Shown one piece after another: positions 22,217 through 33,236 of a stretch of 64,000 bases of DNA. The position numbers were made by a program, and so were the translations under genes. Origin of the DNA: Asterias rubens (taxonomy: Eukaryota; Echinodermata; Asteroidea; Forcipulatida; Asteriidae). The stretch spans positions 6,510,001 through 6,574,000 of the forward strand of contig NC_047068.1 of assembly GCF_902459465.1 (NCBI RefSeq). Reading direction: 5' to 3'. Positions within the stretch are counted from its first letter, which is position 1; each line of letters starts with the position of its first letter. The notes beneath the pieces were generated by a model. The model saw only the letters and a program-made list of their open reading frames with translations, did no database searches and was not told the origin of the DNA.

Positions 22217-24601
22217 CTAAGCTAACTCCAGATCCATTTTGGACTCTGATACGTTGTCTGTGTAAAGTGGCCTCTTACAACAGCGCCACATGCTAAGTCC
22301 GATCTTTAAAACAAACAACCCCGCTGCTAAGGAAATGAGCACGGCCGAGTAGATGGAATTACGCTTCTCTGGGTTCCAGTTCCTCTCAATGCTGCCGCTG
22401 AGGGCGAAGATGACGATCATCCAGACGGTATAGGTGTAGCGGAGGTACTTATCCCAGACGAAGTTCTCGAGGACCGAATAGATCAGAACCAATCCAAGGA
22501 CGATTGAGAGGCTGATTGTACACGATATGGACTGCTCCACGTCTCCCCAGTACGTCAACACGTTTGCGAGACTTAAAAGAGTTGCTATGGTGACCCATGT
22601 GGCATAAAGGGCGAGACCATTCTGGACGATGATCCGAACGAGGACTAGGTCACACCTGAGTAGATAACAAAGCAATAAACGTCAAGGGTGGAGATAACAA
22701 TGTGTACATGGGGTAATAAAGGCACTCAAAAGCTTGAACAGGTTGGCCAAGAAACTTCCAAAACATAAGGTTGGGTAACCAGTAGACTGGGTCCCAGCTG
22801 TCTTTACTGCTACTCAGATTCAGTGATTCCATTTGATACAATGATATCATTGGATAGACGTGCAGTGACATGAGCTTTCCACGTCCGCCATAGAATTTGA
22901 CTGCGTATCTCTACGGGGAATGATTGTACGTCAAAGGTGAATGTACACGCCAATCTGGAGGCCGGTCTCTGGCGTTAATCACGAGCATCGAAGTGTGCCG
23001 TCAGATGTTCAGGCTAGGTAATCAGTTGAAATAGCACAAGGTTGGAATGTGGAACTATGGGACGCTTTGTGGCAGCAGACTTACCAGATCAATGTTCTCG
23101 GCAATGTGCGCATGCTCAGAACTACGTAATTAATGAAACCTTACCTGGTAAGTCTGCTGCCACCTAGCGTTCTAAAGTCTCCCATTGCCACACAACGGGT
23201 GGTACTTACTTGTGATTCTGTTTCATGCTGAAGCCATTTTGGTCAACTTTACGATGATGCAGAAAGAGGAGTATGCACAGTGCGATCGGCATGAGAGCAT
23301 TGAGTCCACATGCAACTGGCACGTACTGTCGATCAAACACGAACACCCATGAAATGTTGAGAGCAACGACGAACCCGTACAATAACAACATGGCGGGTGT
23401 AATGAGCACCGGGTTTCGGTAGACTGGTCCCTGGACGTTCCTTCTAACCAGTGACGTCAGAACGTAAATATGGAACAGGCCTTCAAAGATGTGGATGACT
23501 TGCCATACGGTGAATGTCCAACCAGCAGGAGCTATCTCGATGGGGTAGAGCCTGGAGATTTCTCCGGTGCTGTTGAGGAACCAGCCTGGAATGGGAACCA
23601 GGGAGAAAGATGGCAACCACAAAATGTAGTAATAAATCTTAAATGGGATGCATTCTATTAAGGCAGAAACTACAAATTTATTTTAGGTTTCTATTCTCTG
23701 TTGATGTGATTACATCCTTTTAGGGACAGGGTTCCGAACATCACAAATACCCTTTCCAGTTTGGGTATTTAGCTTTCTATAAATCAAAATAAGCCGGACT
23801 CAAAGGCCATATTATTTCTAAGATACAATAATAAACTTTCTCGCATGGTGAAGCAATAATGAACATCGCAAAGCTACTTTTCCTTCATCAACACATTGGT
23901 CATTAGTATATTGTACTCATGGATGTGGATGTGGATGTGGATGTGGATGTGACTGTGTAATGGCTACCAAGGACAGTCGTGATCGAAAGCCACGACAAAG
24001 GCACGGGTCCATCCATAAGCATTGACCTCACTCATAGCCAAAGCCGATGATTGAGACACAGCCTTACGTCGTGGCTGAACATTGACTTGGGCATTTCACA
24101 GTGCCTGTTTAATGAATTGGGCTATCAGTAAGCAGGCATGTAGCAATTCCTATATAAAGCCATAGCCAGTGACGCACTATATACAATGTATCTAGTTTTG
24201 TTCATTGCAGTTTTTATTCTTCTCCTTTGTGCTTTGCAGTAGTTATTCTAGACTTGGTTCCAAGTCTTTGATCGTGTCTTGTAGTCGTCCTGATAGCCGC
24301 TTATTGGCTTAAACAACGCCCACTTGCAATAACCCTTCGTCATTGCGAGTTTAATAGGGCGCTCGGTAGGTAATAATGTGGGGGAGTTTTTCGTGGCTGA
24401 TGCAAGGGATCAACCGCAATCTCAGACTTGAAACCAAGTCTATTTTTCTTCTTTGATTTAAAGCGATTCAGTGAATTACCGTATCATACCTAGTGAGTTG
24501 TTACCACTATTCGACTTGCTGATTAACAAGCTGGATATGAACTCAAGCAGAACGAACACGGCAAGAAAGATGAACAGGATATCATGCTTCTTGGTTCCCA
24601 T
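22217..24601 (-). CDS. TspO/MBR-like multi-pass membrane protein, copy C
   Basis: Coding exons 24490-24601 (exon to 24630), 23210-23585 and 22217-22655; 308 residues with the same junction phases as A and B. Exon 2 is nearly the same as in B (IEIAPAGWTFTVWQ, HIFEGLFHIYVL, HHRKVDQNG) and the intronic sequence beside its donor is almost identical to B, so B and C separated recently. Exon 3 (NGLALYATWVTIATLL, SVLENFVWDKYLRYTY, ALSGSIERNW) ends KMDLELA. About eight predicted helices. The first exon matches B in length (37 codons plus one base). No copy of the promoter/5'UTR module is recognisable upstream of 24630, so its promoter has diverged, moved, or is shared. The role is inferred only from TspO/MBR-like motifs. 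Confidence 0.75.
23071..23163. repeat. Short foldback in intron 2 of copy C
   Basis: GTGGCAGCAGACTTACCAG and its exact reverse complement CTGGTAAGTCTGCTGCCAC, 19 bp each, separated by about 55 bp. The right arm is shared with copy B (about 16410); the left arm is C-specific. The arms contain a splice-donor-like GGTAAGT. Confidence 0.6.
23922..23951 (+). repeat. Hexamer microsatellite
   Basis: About four copies of GGATGT in intron 1 of copy C. Confidence 0.8.
24248..24442. mobile_element. MITE with TAGACTTGG ends
   Basis: Terminal repeats TAGACTTGGTTCCAAGTCT and AGACTTGAAACCAAGTCTA bound about 195 bp in intron 1 of copy C. Ends are similar in design to the foldback at 5486-5633. No clear target duplication seen. 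Confidence 0.6.
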
Positions 24602-25004
24602 GATGATAACTCGAGTCTGAATCAACACACCTGAAGAAACGAAGTTTTGTAAAAAAGAAAATGACATCAGCATCTACCAATCTATCTCTTGATTTACCAG
24701 AGTCAAGACCGATCTTAAAAGCGAAGATGGCGGCTGCAACATGATCAAGATGTATGGTCTACTTCCGTTTTTGCCTTGTGCTGCAGGAGATGTTGTACCC
24801 AGTCATACCCCCCCCCCCCCATTGCGTACTTCCAGCTTCTTCTGATGGAGCCCTCTTTTGAATCATCTTGCTAAGTTCTTCCAAAGGGTGACATAATCTC
24901 AGAGGGACGGATTTCCGGCAAAGTTTTCTTCAACAAAATAATATGTTCTAAGGTTTTGTTCTTCTGCTGCACGTTGCGACAGACGTTATAACTTGTCATG
25001 TAAA

Positions 25005-25193
25005 GCCCGGTTCATACTTCCTGCGAATGCGAATGCGATACGAATGTTGACGTCACAAATTCGCAACGAAATTTGCACTGAGTTGCCCTCGTGGTAAACT
25101 CACTTGCGAATTTCGCTTCGAAAGGAGAGTTGTGACGTCAAATTCACGTCAAATTCGCTTCACATTCGCATTCGCAGGAAGTATGAACCGGGC
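25005..25193. mobile_element. MITE with GCCCGGTTCATACTTCC ends
   Basis: 189 bp with TIRs of about 30 bp: GCCCGGTTCATACTTCCTGC at left and its exact complement at right, continuing into GAATGCGAATG-type sequence. Internal GACGTCA motifs. Non-coding. Confidence 0.75.
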
Positions 25194-27027
25194 TTATAGC
25201 CGCTATTCGTCCCTCCTGTGCCTCGCAGTATATCCTCCCTATTCTTTCTCCAGCCCCGCCTCTCCCCTCAGGTTTCATGCCACATTCCTTCATTGCTTTT
25301 TCTTTATCATGCCGCTGAAGCAATTTCGTCAAAAATATGATATCAGCAAAAATAACGAAGCACATTTTCTGTAAAGCTTTGTCAGTTTCTAGATCCTTTA
25401 CTGCTGGCAATATTCTCTCCCCCCTTATGTCTGCCAAAAAAATAATCAAAATTCCAAGGAATTCTCTCCTTTTGCAATCTACATCGAGAATCCCTTATCC
25501 CCGTGAGGGATGGAAAATATTTCCTATTTAAAGATATAAGTACTGCCTCGGTTTGCTCGGCAGTCAAAGTCAAGTCTGTGGCTGTTTGACTTCCTGGCAG
25601 ATAGATGCATTATGACCGTCATTCAAAGGGGGGGGGGGGGGGGTCGAAATAATCTAACAACCTTTTATCCTTGATCTATCAATAGGTCAAAGACATTCTA
25701 AACACCCCGGATATGAGTTGGCCCGAATCCCGATGGGCCCCGTGGATTGGGGACTGACCCTTTTCTGGGTCGGTATGACTTGAAGTCTGAGTGAATAATG
25801 ATACAAAAATTCAATTCAATTCTTTATAACTCACATTTACGTCCATACTTCAAGTACAAAGCCATACATATTAACGGGTCAAACAGACGCACAATCTTAG
25901 AAATAGCATTTAAATAAAAAAAACATTTTCGGTTCAGCCTGACCCCGAGTTGATTAATGCCCCTGTTACCCAAAATCCAGGTCAGTTCTAAACTTTGCGA
26001 GAGGGGTCAGAAAGAACTCTGCCACCAATGTTATACATACATAATGAACGAATGCTGAAGTTGCATCTCGTTGCTTCAAAAACTGGGTCAATTTTAACTA
26101 CGGATGCACTCATAATTATCCCGGGGATCTTGTCGCGGTAAATAGTATGACATGTACCGTATGCGCAGAGTTTCACAAACAGGGCCATTAATTGGGTCCT
26201 GATTCAATAATATACAACCAGAAAAAATGTTGTCACTAGTTTCTTAAGAAACTAGAATGAGCTGTTGCAAACTGCTCACCAACCAAAACGACGGTAAATG
26301 CAAACACTATTTCATTTTTAACAACACTGTTTGAAGGTCACGAGCTCTTGGGGAAGTTGCACTTCTTGAACCAAAACAAGTCAACTCCATTATTAAATCT
26401 CTTCGATTGATGTAGGACTTTCTGATATTGATTCAGAGTGAGTACACTGGCCAACGGCAACAATGTTTTCCCCCAATCTAAACTTCAAAAACCTGTACCC
26501 TTTAAAAGCCTACAATCCAGCCTTATTCTCATTCGAAATTCGAACAGGGACTTGTTTGAACACGCAAGCTGGCCTGGACGGATCTCCGTCCCCGGCTAGC
26601 CAGCGTGAAAAAGTGTAGCTAAAAAAGAACTGAAAGTTAGGGAGAAAGACTTACCCACAAGAAATTGATTAAAAACCTGCTTTATAGCCTGGAGGCTGGA
26701 AACGTCTGCTTGCAAATCACAGATTACTAAAGCTTTGGTAAAGAGCAGTGAGCTAAAGACTGCCCTGTTTACACTGGGGTTTACCTTGATTGATGCTTAC
26801 GACCCTGGGTTTGGTGTGACTTATGAAAGAATTCCATATCACTTTTCTTGCATATCTATCCTCAGATACGGAGTGAAGCCTCAAAAATATATTGCGGCTC
26901 ATAGATCAACCAGGGCCCAATAGAGCTGCTTAAAATATCTCTGCTTAGCGATAATGAGCAGGATATCAGTCGTAAATATTGTACATTGTGACATGGTATT
27001 TTGGCTGGTAAACTCAGTCTGGTTTAG
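25194..27027. other. Non-coding stretch
   Basis: No gene recognised. Contains a G16 run (25628-25643). A donor-like CCACAAG|TAAG on the minus strand near 26652 could belong to a 5' exon of copy C, but I see no homology to the other promoter modules. Confidence 0.4.
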
Positions 27028-27990
27028 CATAATTTTTTTTTGCTTACAGATTTTGTTGTGCATAAGCAGTTCTATGAAGTTTGGCCCAGCTTATCGACGT
27101 TGATAAGCCCACACGTGAAATCTGCACGTGTGCAAGGGATAAGCCGATTTGACGACAACAGTTAACCAATGAAGCAAAGTCCGGATTTAACCATGAAGTG
27201 GGCGTGGTTTACCAAAAAAAATGGAGGGTGCACCACATTCAATATCTCCCATAGCAAAGAATGCTAACCAATGCTAAATGTTAAAGGAAGTGGACACTAT
27301 TGGTAAACACTCAAAATATTTACTAGCATAAAAACCTTTTTTGGTGACGAGTAATGGGTTGAGGTTGATGGTAGAAAACATTGTGGAAAACGGCTCCCTC
27401 TAAAGCAATGTAGTTTTCGAGAAAGAAGTAATTTTCCACGAATTTGATTTCAAGACCTCAGGTTTAGAACTTAAGGTATCGAAATCAACCATCTAAACGC
27501 ACACAACTTCGTGTGACAAGGGTGTTTTTTCTTTCATTATTATCTCGCAAGTTCGATGGCCGATTGAGCTCAAATGTTCACAGGTTTGTTATTTTATGCA
27601 TATGTTGAGATACACCAACTGTGAAGGCTAGTTTTTGACAATTACCAATAGTGTCCACTGCCTTTAAGTATACAAAATTACTCAAAAATTTAGTAATAAT
27701 TTTTAATTCATAATTTTTGTTTGCTTCAAGCTTTTTTGTGCTTAAGCAGTTCTATGAAATTTGGCCCAGCTTATCGACGTTGATAAGCCCACACGTGAAA
27801 TCTGCACGTGTGCAAGGGATAAGCCGATTTGACGACAACAGTTAAGCAATGAAGCAAAGTCCGGATTTAACCATTAAGTGGGCGTGGTCTATCAAAAAAC
27901 ATGGAGGGTGCACCACATTCAATAATCTCCCATAGCAAACAATGCTAACCAATGCTAAAATGTTAAGTATACAAAATTACTCACAAATTG
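27028..27990 (+). repeat. Direct tandem duplication (about 280-bp unit)
   Basis: Unit 1 (27028-27280 plus 27664-27690) and unit 2 (about 27709-27990) share nearly identical text, for example CAGCTTATCGACGTTGATAA, AAGTCCGGATTTAACCAT and ATGGAGGGTGCACCACATTC. Unit 1 is interrupted by a MITE at its TTAA; unit 2 retains the uninterrupted TTAA (27963-27966). Confidence 0.85.
27281..27667. mobile_element. MITE, family 1, reference copy with defined ends
   Basis: 379-bp body flanked by TTAA at 27281-27284 and 27664-27667. Ends AGGAAGTGGACACTATTGG and complementary CCAATAGTGTCCACTGCCT. An internal inverted pair lies around GATTTCAAGACCTCAGG. TTAA duplication is typical of piggyBac-type transposition, but the terminal AGG rather than CCY is not the usual piggyBac end, so the superfamily is open. 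Confidence 0.85.
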
Positions 27991-28359
27991 ATCAAAGTCT
28001 CTCAGTGGCCTCTTGAAACTCACCCGAATATAATTTCGGGATATCTGAACCTAAAAGATTTATTTTCACTTTTGACAGGTCAGCCGTTTGGAATTGTCGC
28101 TAATTGCCCCAGAAAAAAACATAGAAAACAGTTTTTTCAAAAACGACTTATGGCCATTTTTTTTTTTTTTTAACACGTCGCCACTTCCCGAGTTAATAAT
28201 ATTAGAACCAGCTTTAGAGCATAGAATAAAGTCTCCTGAAGTCGAAGCACAGAGTTTGTGGTTATCTTGTCACAATGTCAGGGGCTCTTTTCTCACTCGA
28301 GCAACCTGAAAACTTTAATAAGGCTTCTAAAAGCAAACACAAAGCTGAACATCATCGCT

Positions 28360-28527
28360 GTTAATTCTTTCACTATTTTCCTGCAACTTCGATGACCAAT
28401 ATTGAGCCAAAATTTTCACAGATTTGTAATACAAAAAAATGCACATTGGGATACACCATCAAGTGAGAATACTGCACTTTGACAACTACCAAAAGTAACC
28501 GGTACCAAAGGTGTCCAGTGCCTTTAA
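28360..28527. mobile_element. Family-1 MITE, right half only
   Basis: Matches the right half of 27281-27667 (CGATGACCAATATTGAGCC, AAGGTGTCCAGTGCCTTTAA). Confidence 0.65.
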
Positions 28528-29299
28528 CTCACTGCGAGAGGATCAAAGTAACGGCAAACAAGAGAAGAAGGGGGCTCTAGAATGATGAGGATCGAGTGGA
28601 ATCTGGTTCAATATTGACCCTGCTCTCAGTCACGTAATACCAGGTAAAGACGTACGTCTTCCAGATTGCGTGACCGGAAAGCAAGTCAAGTCAAACTGAC
28701 ACAAGACGCAAATTGGGGTAAACATATTTTGGTCCTCTAATAAGATTTTAAAAAGTAGACTTGAATTGGATCCAAATCAGTAATGTTTTCTTCTGCCCGA
28801 TAGAACAAAAAAAATGTTTATTCTTTAACGAGCATTGTGGATTAGACTTGCGAGATGGACGCAAACATGGCGTGTTTATTATTGTTTAGATGATCATCAC
28901 GTCAAGGGACCTCAATAAACTCTCACAGGGGGAATATAAACGCCAAGCTGGCAACAGCCAATCTCTCCCATTCAAACATTGGTTTAAAGTGTATTAATAT
29001 GAATTGCAGAATCAAGAAATTTGAAAGCTACACGACAGTGCCGTAGTCATTGTGGTATCGGTGGTTAGCTTGGTAGGATAAGAACCCAAAGTCCTGCGAT
29101 GCTGACGCAGGTGAAAAATAACAACTGTACAATATCAGACTTGAGGTCGAGTCTAAGTTGAAAGGTAATTAGAAGGTTTTCCTTCAACAAAATGTCAAGC
29201 CGTCGATGCGGATGTAGACCATCGCCATCACAATACACCGAAGACCATGACCATCATACACCGATCGAAACGTCAAGCTTTCACATCATGGTGCACCAG
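28528..29299. other. Non-coding stretch
   Basis: Nothing recognised beyond scattered repeat fragments. Confidence 0.4.
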
Positions 29300-29304
29300 T
29301 CTAT

Positions 29305-29541
29305 GGGGACTATGCAGTTCACGCGAGCAGGCACGTGAACGTAGACCGTCACAAAATGGTGTTGTTTCTAGTAACGTCACCACTTTGGGCTTATTGCATG
29401 CTCCCATTATGACTTCAGCACGCACGTTCCTGACGTGAAAAATGGTAACTTCGCGTAAGCTGAAAACGTGAGATTTTAGCGACACAATTTTCTGACGTTT
29501 AGTTCACGTATTTTCTTGGGTAACGTGCAGCTAAACCTATT
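29305..29541. mobile_element. MITE, family 3
   Basis: Right end CGTGCAGCTAAACCT and the interior (GGGCTTATTGCATGCTC, CACGTTCCTGACGTGAAAA) match 21628-21863. The left end is degraded. Confidence 0.65.
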
Positions 29542-30648
29542 ATTTCGCGAGCGTGTGAGTTCAGAAAGACCTACGTGCGGTTTGTGACACACGCTGCTCT
29601 CCTTCTCGTATTTGCTCCATGTTAATCACCATCGAACAACCTCGGGGTTTCAGCAATCGATGTTCGCCCTCTTCCAAGAAACCAAGGACCCAAACAAAAA
29701 TCTTCAATTTTGATGGTTGGCTGATGGGTTTTTCTCCCATTTTGATTTGGACTTCATTTAAGCAGGGACACATACCCCGAAGCATCAGGTGTCAGCAAGA
29801 TTATAGTAAAAAGAAAAAACCTCTGCCCGAATAATCTAGGGAATGTCAATATCGGTTAAGGCTTTGGTTGTCATTCATAACACGCGGAAAGGGTCTGATT
29901 TTGTCTTGATTTGGACACCCGATATCCGGAAGGGTCTGAGGGTGAGCTTGTAATATCCATAAACGCGGGAATTATTATCAAGACTGTGTTTCCCGCTTTG
30001 ACACTGTCTTATTGGTAGAATGCAATCAGGGAGGTTTGCATATCAAGCTAGGCTGAACTTATCGATAGTACGCTTATAGGTATAGGTGATGAAATTGCAG
30101 CCGTTGGTGGTGCACAGAATTTGGCTGAAGTCAGAGTGTGGCAGATTTGAACTAAAATAATTCTTGCAAATGCTTGTTATTTTGTGTATAAAATATAGTT
30201 ACTTTGTGTATAAAATATAATTTCAAAGGGTTGTACTGCGATAGCCACGCGGTTGAATAGCTCTCGTATGGCATATTCTGACTGTTTTAAAGTGCCATAA
30301 TTATGTTTGTATCACCCGCCCCCCCCCCCCCCCCCATACATATTTCCCGAACTCAGCCGCTAAATAGCGCTGGTGGGATTGATCACATTGAGTGTCATCG
30401 GTTCCGTTGTCACATGTCGTTTGTCCCCAATCATATCAACCACGACACTGCAGAAATTCATGGCGCAAAAAGGGGACCTGACTATTTTTCATAATGCAAC
30501 TGTTACATAAACTATATTCCACCTGTGGTCATTCATGTTCATAATTATTAATGTGTAGGGTTCAACCGCGGGCGTACCGTCTATGAAATCATTGGGTTGG
30601 ACGTCCACAGTGGTTTATTGCAACGATGTTTGTGTAAAAAAAGGGATC
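29542..30648. other. Non-coding stretch
   Basis: No exon supported. Contains a C17 run at 30319-30335. Confidence 0.4.
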
Positions 30649-30994
30649 ATTTAAAGATATTGGACACCTTTGGCAATTATCAAAGACCAGTCTTCTCACT
30701 TGGTATCTCAACATATGCACAAAATAACAAACCTGTGAACATTTTAACTCAATTGGTCGTCGAAGTTGCTTGATAATAATGAAAGAAAAACACCCTTGTC
30801 ACCATGAAGTTGTGTGCTTTCAAATGCTTTAGAGGTATCGAAATCAAATTCGTGGGAAATGTCGAAAACTAGGTTTTTGCAGTGGGAGCCGTTTCTCACA
30901 ATGTTTTATACTATCAACAGCTCTCCAATGCTTGTTTATACCACGTAAGGTTTTATGCTAACAATTATATTGAGTAATTACCACTGCCTGTAAT
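30649..30994. mobile_element. MITE, family 1
   Basis: Left end TTAAAGATATTGGACACC and the typical interior (CAACATATGCACAAAATAAC, GGAGCCGTTTCTCACAATG). The right end is shortened (CCACTGCCTGTAA). Confidence 0.7.
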
Positions 30995-32992
30995 TGGGAC
31001 TTAAAAATTAACATTTTTTTTAAGACTGAAATTGGTGATGAGGGGATTATTAAACAATTTGTGCAAGTTTGAAGCCGGTGTAATTTCGAGTGCCAGCCCC
31101 CTCCCCCCCCCCCCCCCCCGAATGGCCACTAAACATGGGCAGAAGGAGGTTTATTCAAAAGAGGGCGCTATAGCAATGTTCACACAGTTCGTTCAACGTA
31201 CGAATGGAGAGAATCTCCGAGGACAGAAACAAAATAATAAAATGAAATAAGTGAAAAATTACGCTCAAACAACTTACTTACAACGTTTTCAAACATTGAA
31301 TTTCGAACTCGCCAAAAAAAACCTTATTGCTTTACTAATTTCTCAAAGGCTTTCCGCTATGACCATCTTTATATCATGTCAGAGGCTATGTATAAATTTG
31401 TTTACATTTAATCTTTTACCAAATTAAATGGAAACACAGTCGATGTATAGAGTTGTTGTTACCCACGAATTGGGTCAATTCGTGCCCGATCTATCAATTT
31501 GCATTAATTTACAAATCAATTTGATCTGAGATGTAAATAAATTATTCACATCCGCACTCCACAATAAATCGAGTTATTTGTCTTATTAGCCCACTTCTAC
31601 CGTCAATTGAACTCGTAATTATGTTATTATCTATATTTGACTATACAAGTTGATAATGCTTTTATTTCCCAATGCAAAAACAGAGATTTAAAAATTGGCA
31701 GCATGGGTGTTGTCACGTGTACCGAACAGGGAATCATCATCAACACTTTAACAACGTAGTGTGAAATTGTATTATTATTGATGTGAACATAGTTAACCCA
31801 GATTTTGAAGTGCAATGCACGAAATCACACAACTAAAGATACCATTTTTTTATACAAAACGTTACGCGCGAATGTCCACGGAGATTTCATCCACAAACCT
31901 TTTGATTTGCAGTTATAACGTCTTGCAACAAGACCAGTTTAAGTTTTGGTCATGTTTGCACTGCAGAAGTTTGTAGTTTGATAACAGGTTGTTGGTTTTT
32001 TTGCAAAAACAACATACTTTCTTAGTGTTGAAGCAAGTTTTGCCTCATTTCAGTTGCAACCATCAACATCACTCCGACGAATATGAATTCATATCATTAA
32101 ATTCAATTTAAAAATGTTTTCTTTTGACGAGTCATGAGGAATCGTCATCCAGGTTAGCACAGTACTAACCCGAGACTTTATTTACCTACCAAACTACTCA
32201 AATTTCACCTTTGAATGTTCCTTGCAATACCAACATTGCTGATACATCAAATGTCTTGAGTTTTCAGTTCAACGATAAACAGAAACCAGGAAAATTACTA
32301 CAATTATTTGTTTAATATGTTTCAAGTCGGAGTAACCAAACCAAGGGTACCGCAGAAAACTAGTCTGGCCCCTGTTGCAAAGGGGCAAGGATATCCCCTC
32401 TTACAAAAACACACACGGCCCTCGACCAAAGCGAACAATTTTATTTCAACAAAATTTTCATTTTTATTGCCAAGAAAAATTCAACCTCTCTCAATATCTG
32501 TTTTCCATTTTTTTTTATGAGGATAGGCTACAAAGGGTTAAAACAATTGTTAAACCACTCAATTGAGAATTTATATTTATGAAATTCATCCTTCATTAGC
32601 TAATTACACTCCTTAATTAATTAAACATTGACAAAATTGATCAAGTCAACCATGTGTTGTTTTTGTACAAATCTTTTGGGGTTTTTTCTCCTACAAAAGT
32701 TGAGGTGAATTCTTGTGAAATATTTCACAAAATATTTGAAAGCAAATAATTAAGAGTCAAACTTTGTAGTAACAGCGTATTACTTATCTAATGGGGGTCA
32801 ATGTACCGATCTATTAAACTCCGCCCATACGTGCACACTGACCAATCACAATGGCGATGGCCCGGCCAAAAGCCCGATACGGCACAACACAAGAAAATCC
32901 CATTACAATGTAAACGAGTTTACGTGTGTGGCGTGGCCGGGAAGGGCAAGACGCGCGCGTGCGGACGGTGCGTTGTGAGCGTTTACACCACC
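30995..32992. other. Non-coding AT-rich stretch
   Basis: No gene seen. C17 run at 31103-31119. Confidence 0.4.
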
Positions 32993-33236
32993 TGGGCCCA
33001 ATTTCATAGAGCTGCTTAGCAAAAAAATGTGCTTAGCATGAAATTTCTTCCTTGATAAAAACAGGATTACCAACCAAATTTCCACGTGATTTTCAGGATA
33101 AGCAAACAACAGCTGTATACCAGTAACGGGCAATATGCATCAAATGGAAATTTTGTTGGTAATCATGTTTTTATCAAGGAAGAAATTTCATGCTAAGCAC
33201 ATTTGTGTGCTTAGCAGCTCTATGAAATTGGGCCCT
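32993..33236. mobile_element. Foldback element, family 4
   Basis: GGGCCCAATTTCATAGAGCT at left and its exact complement at right. Complementarity continues inward through GCTAAGCAC, GAAATTTCTTCCTTGATAAA and the ATTACCAACCAAAATTTCC type segment, so almost the whole 244 bp can form one hairpin. A related, more diverged copy is at 63115-63391. Fragments occur near 34180-34300, 36373-36545 and 37236-37465. Confidence 0.75.
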
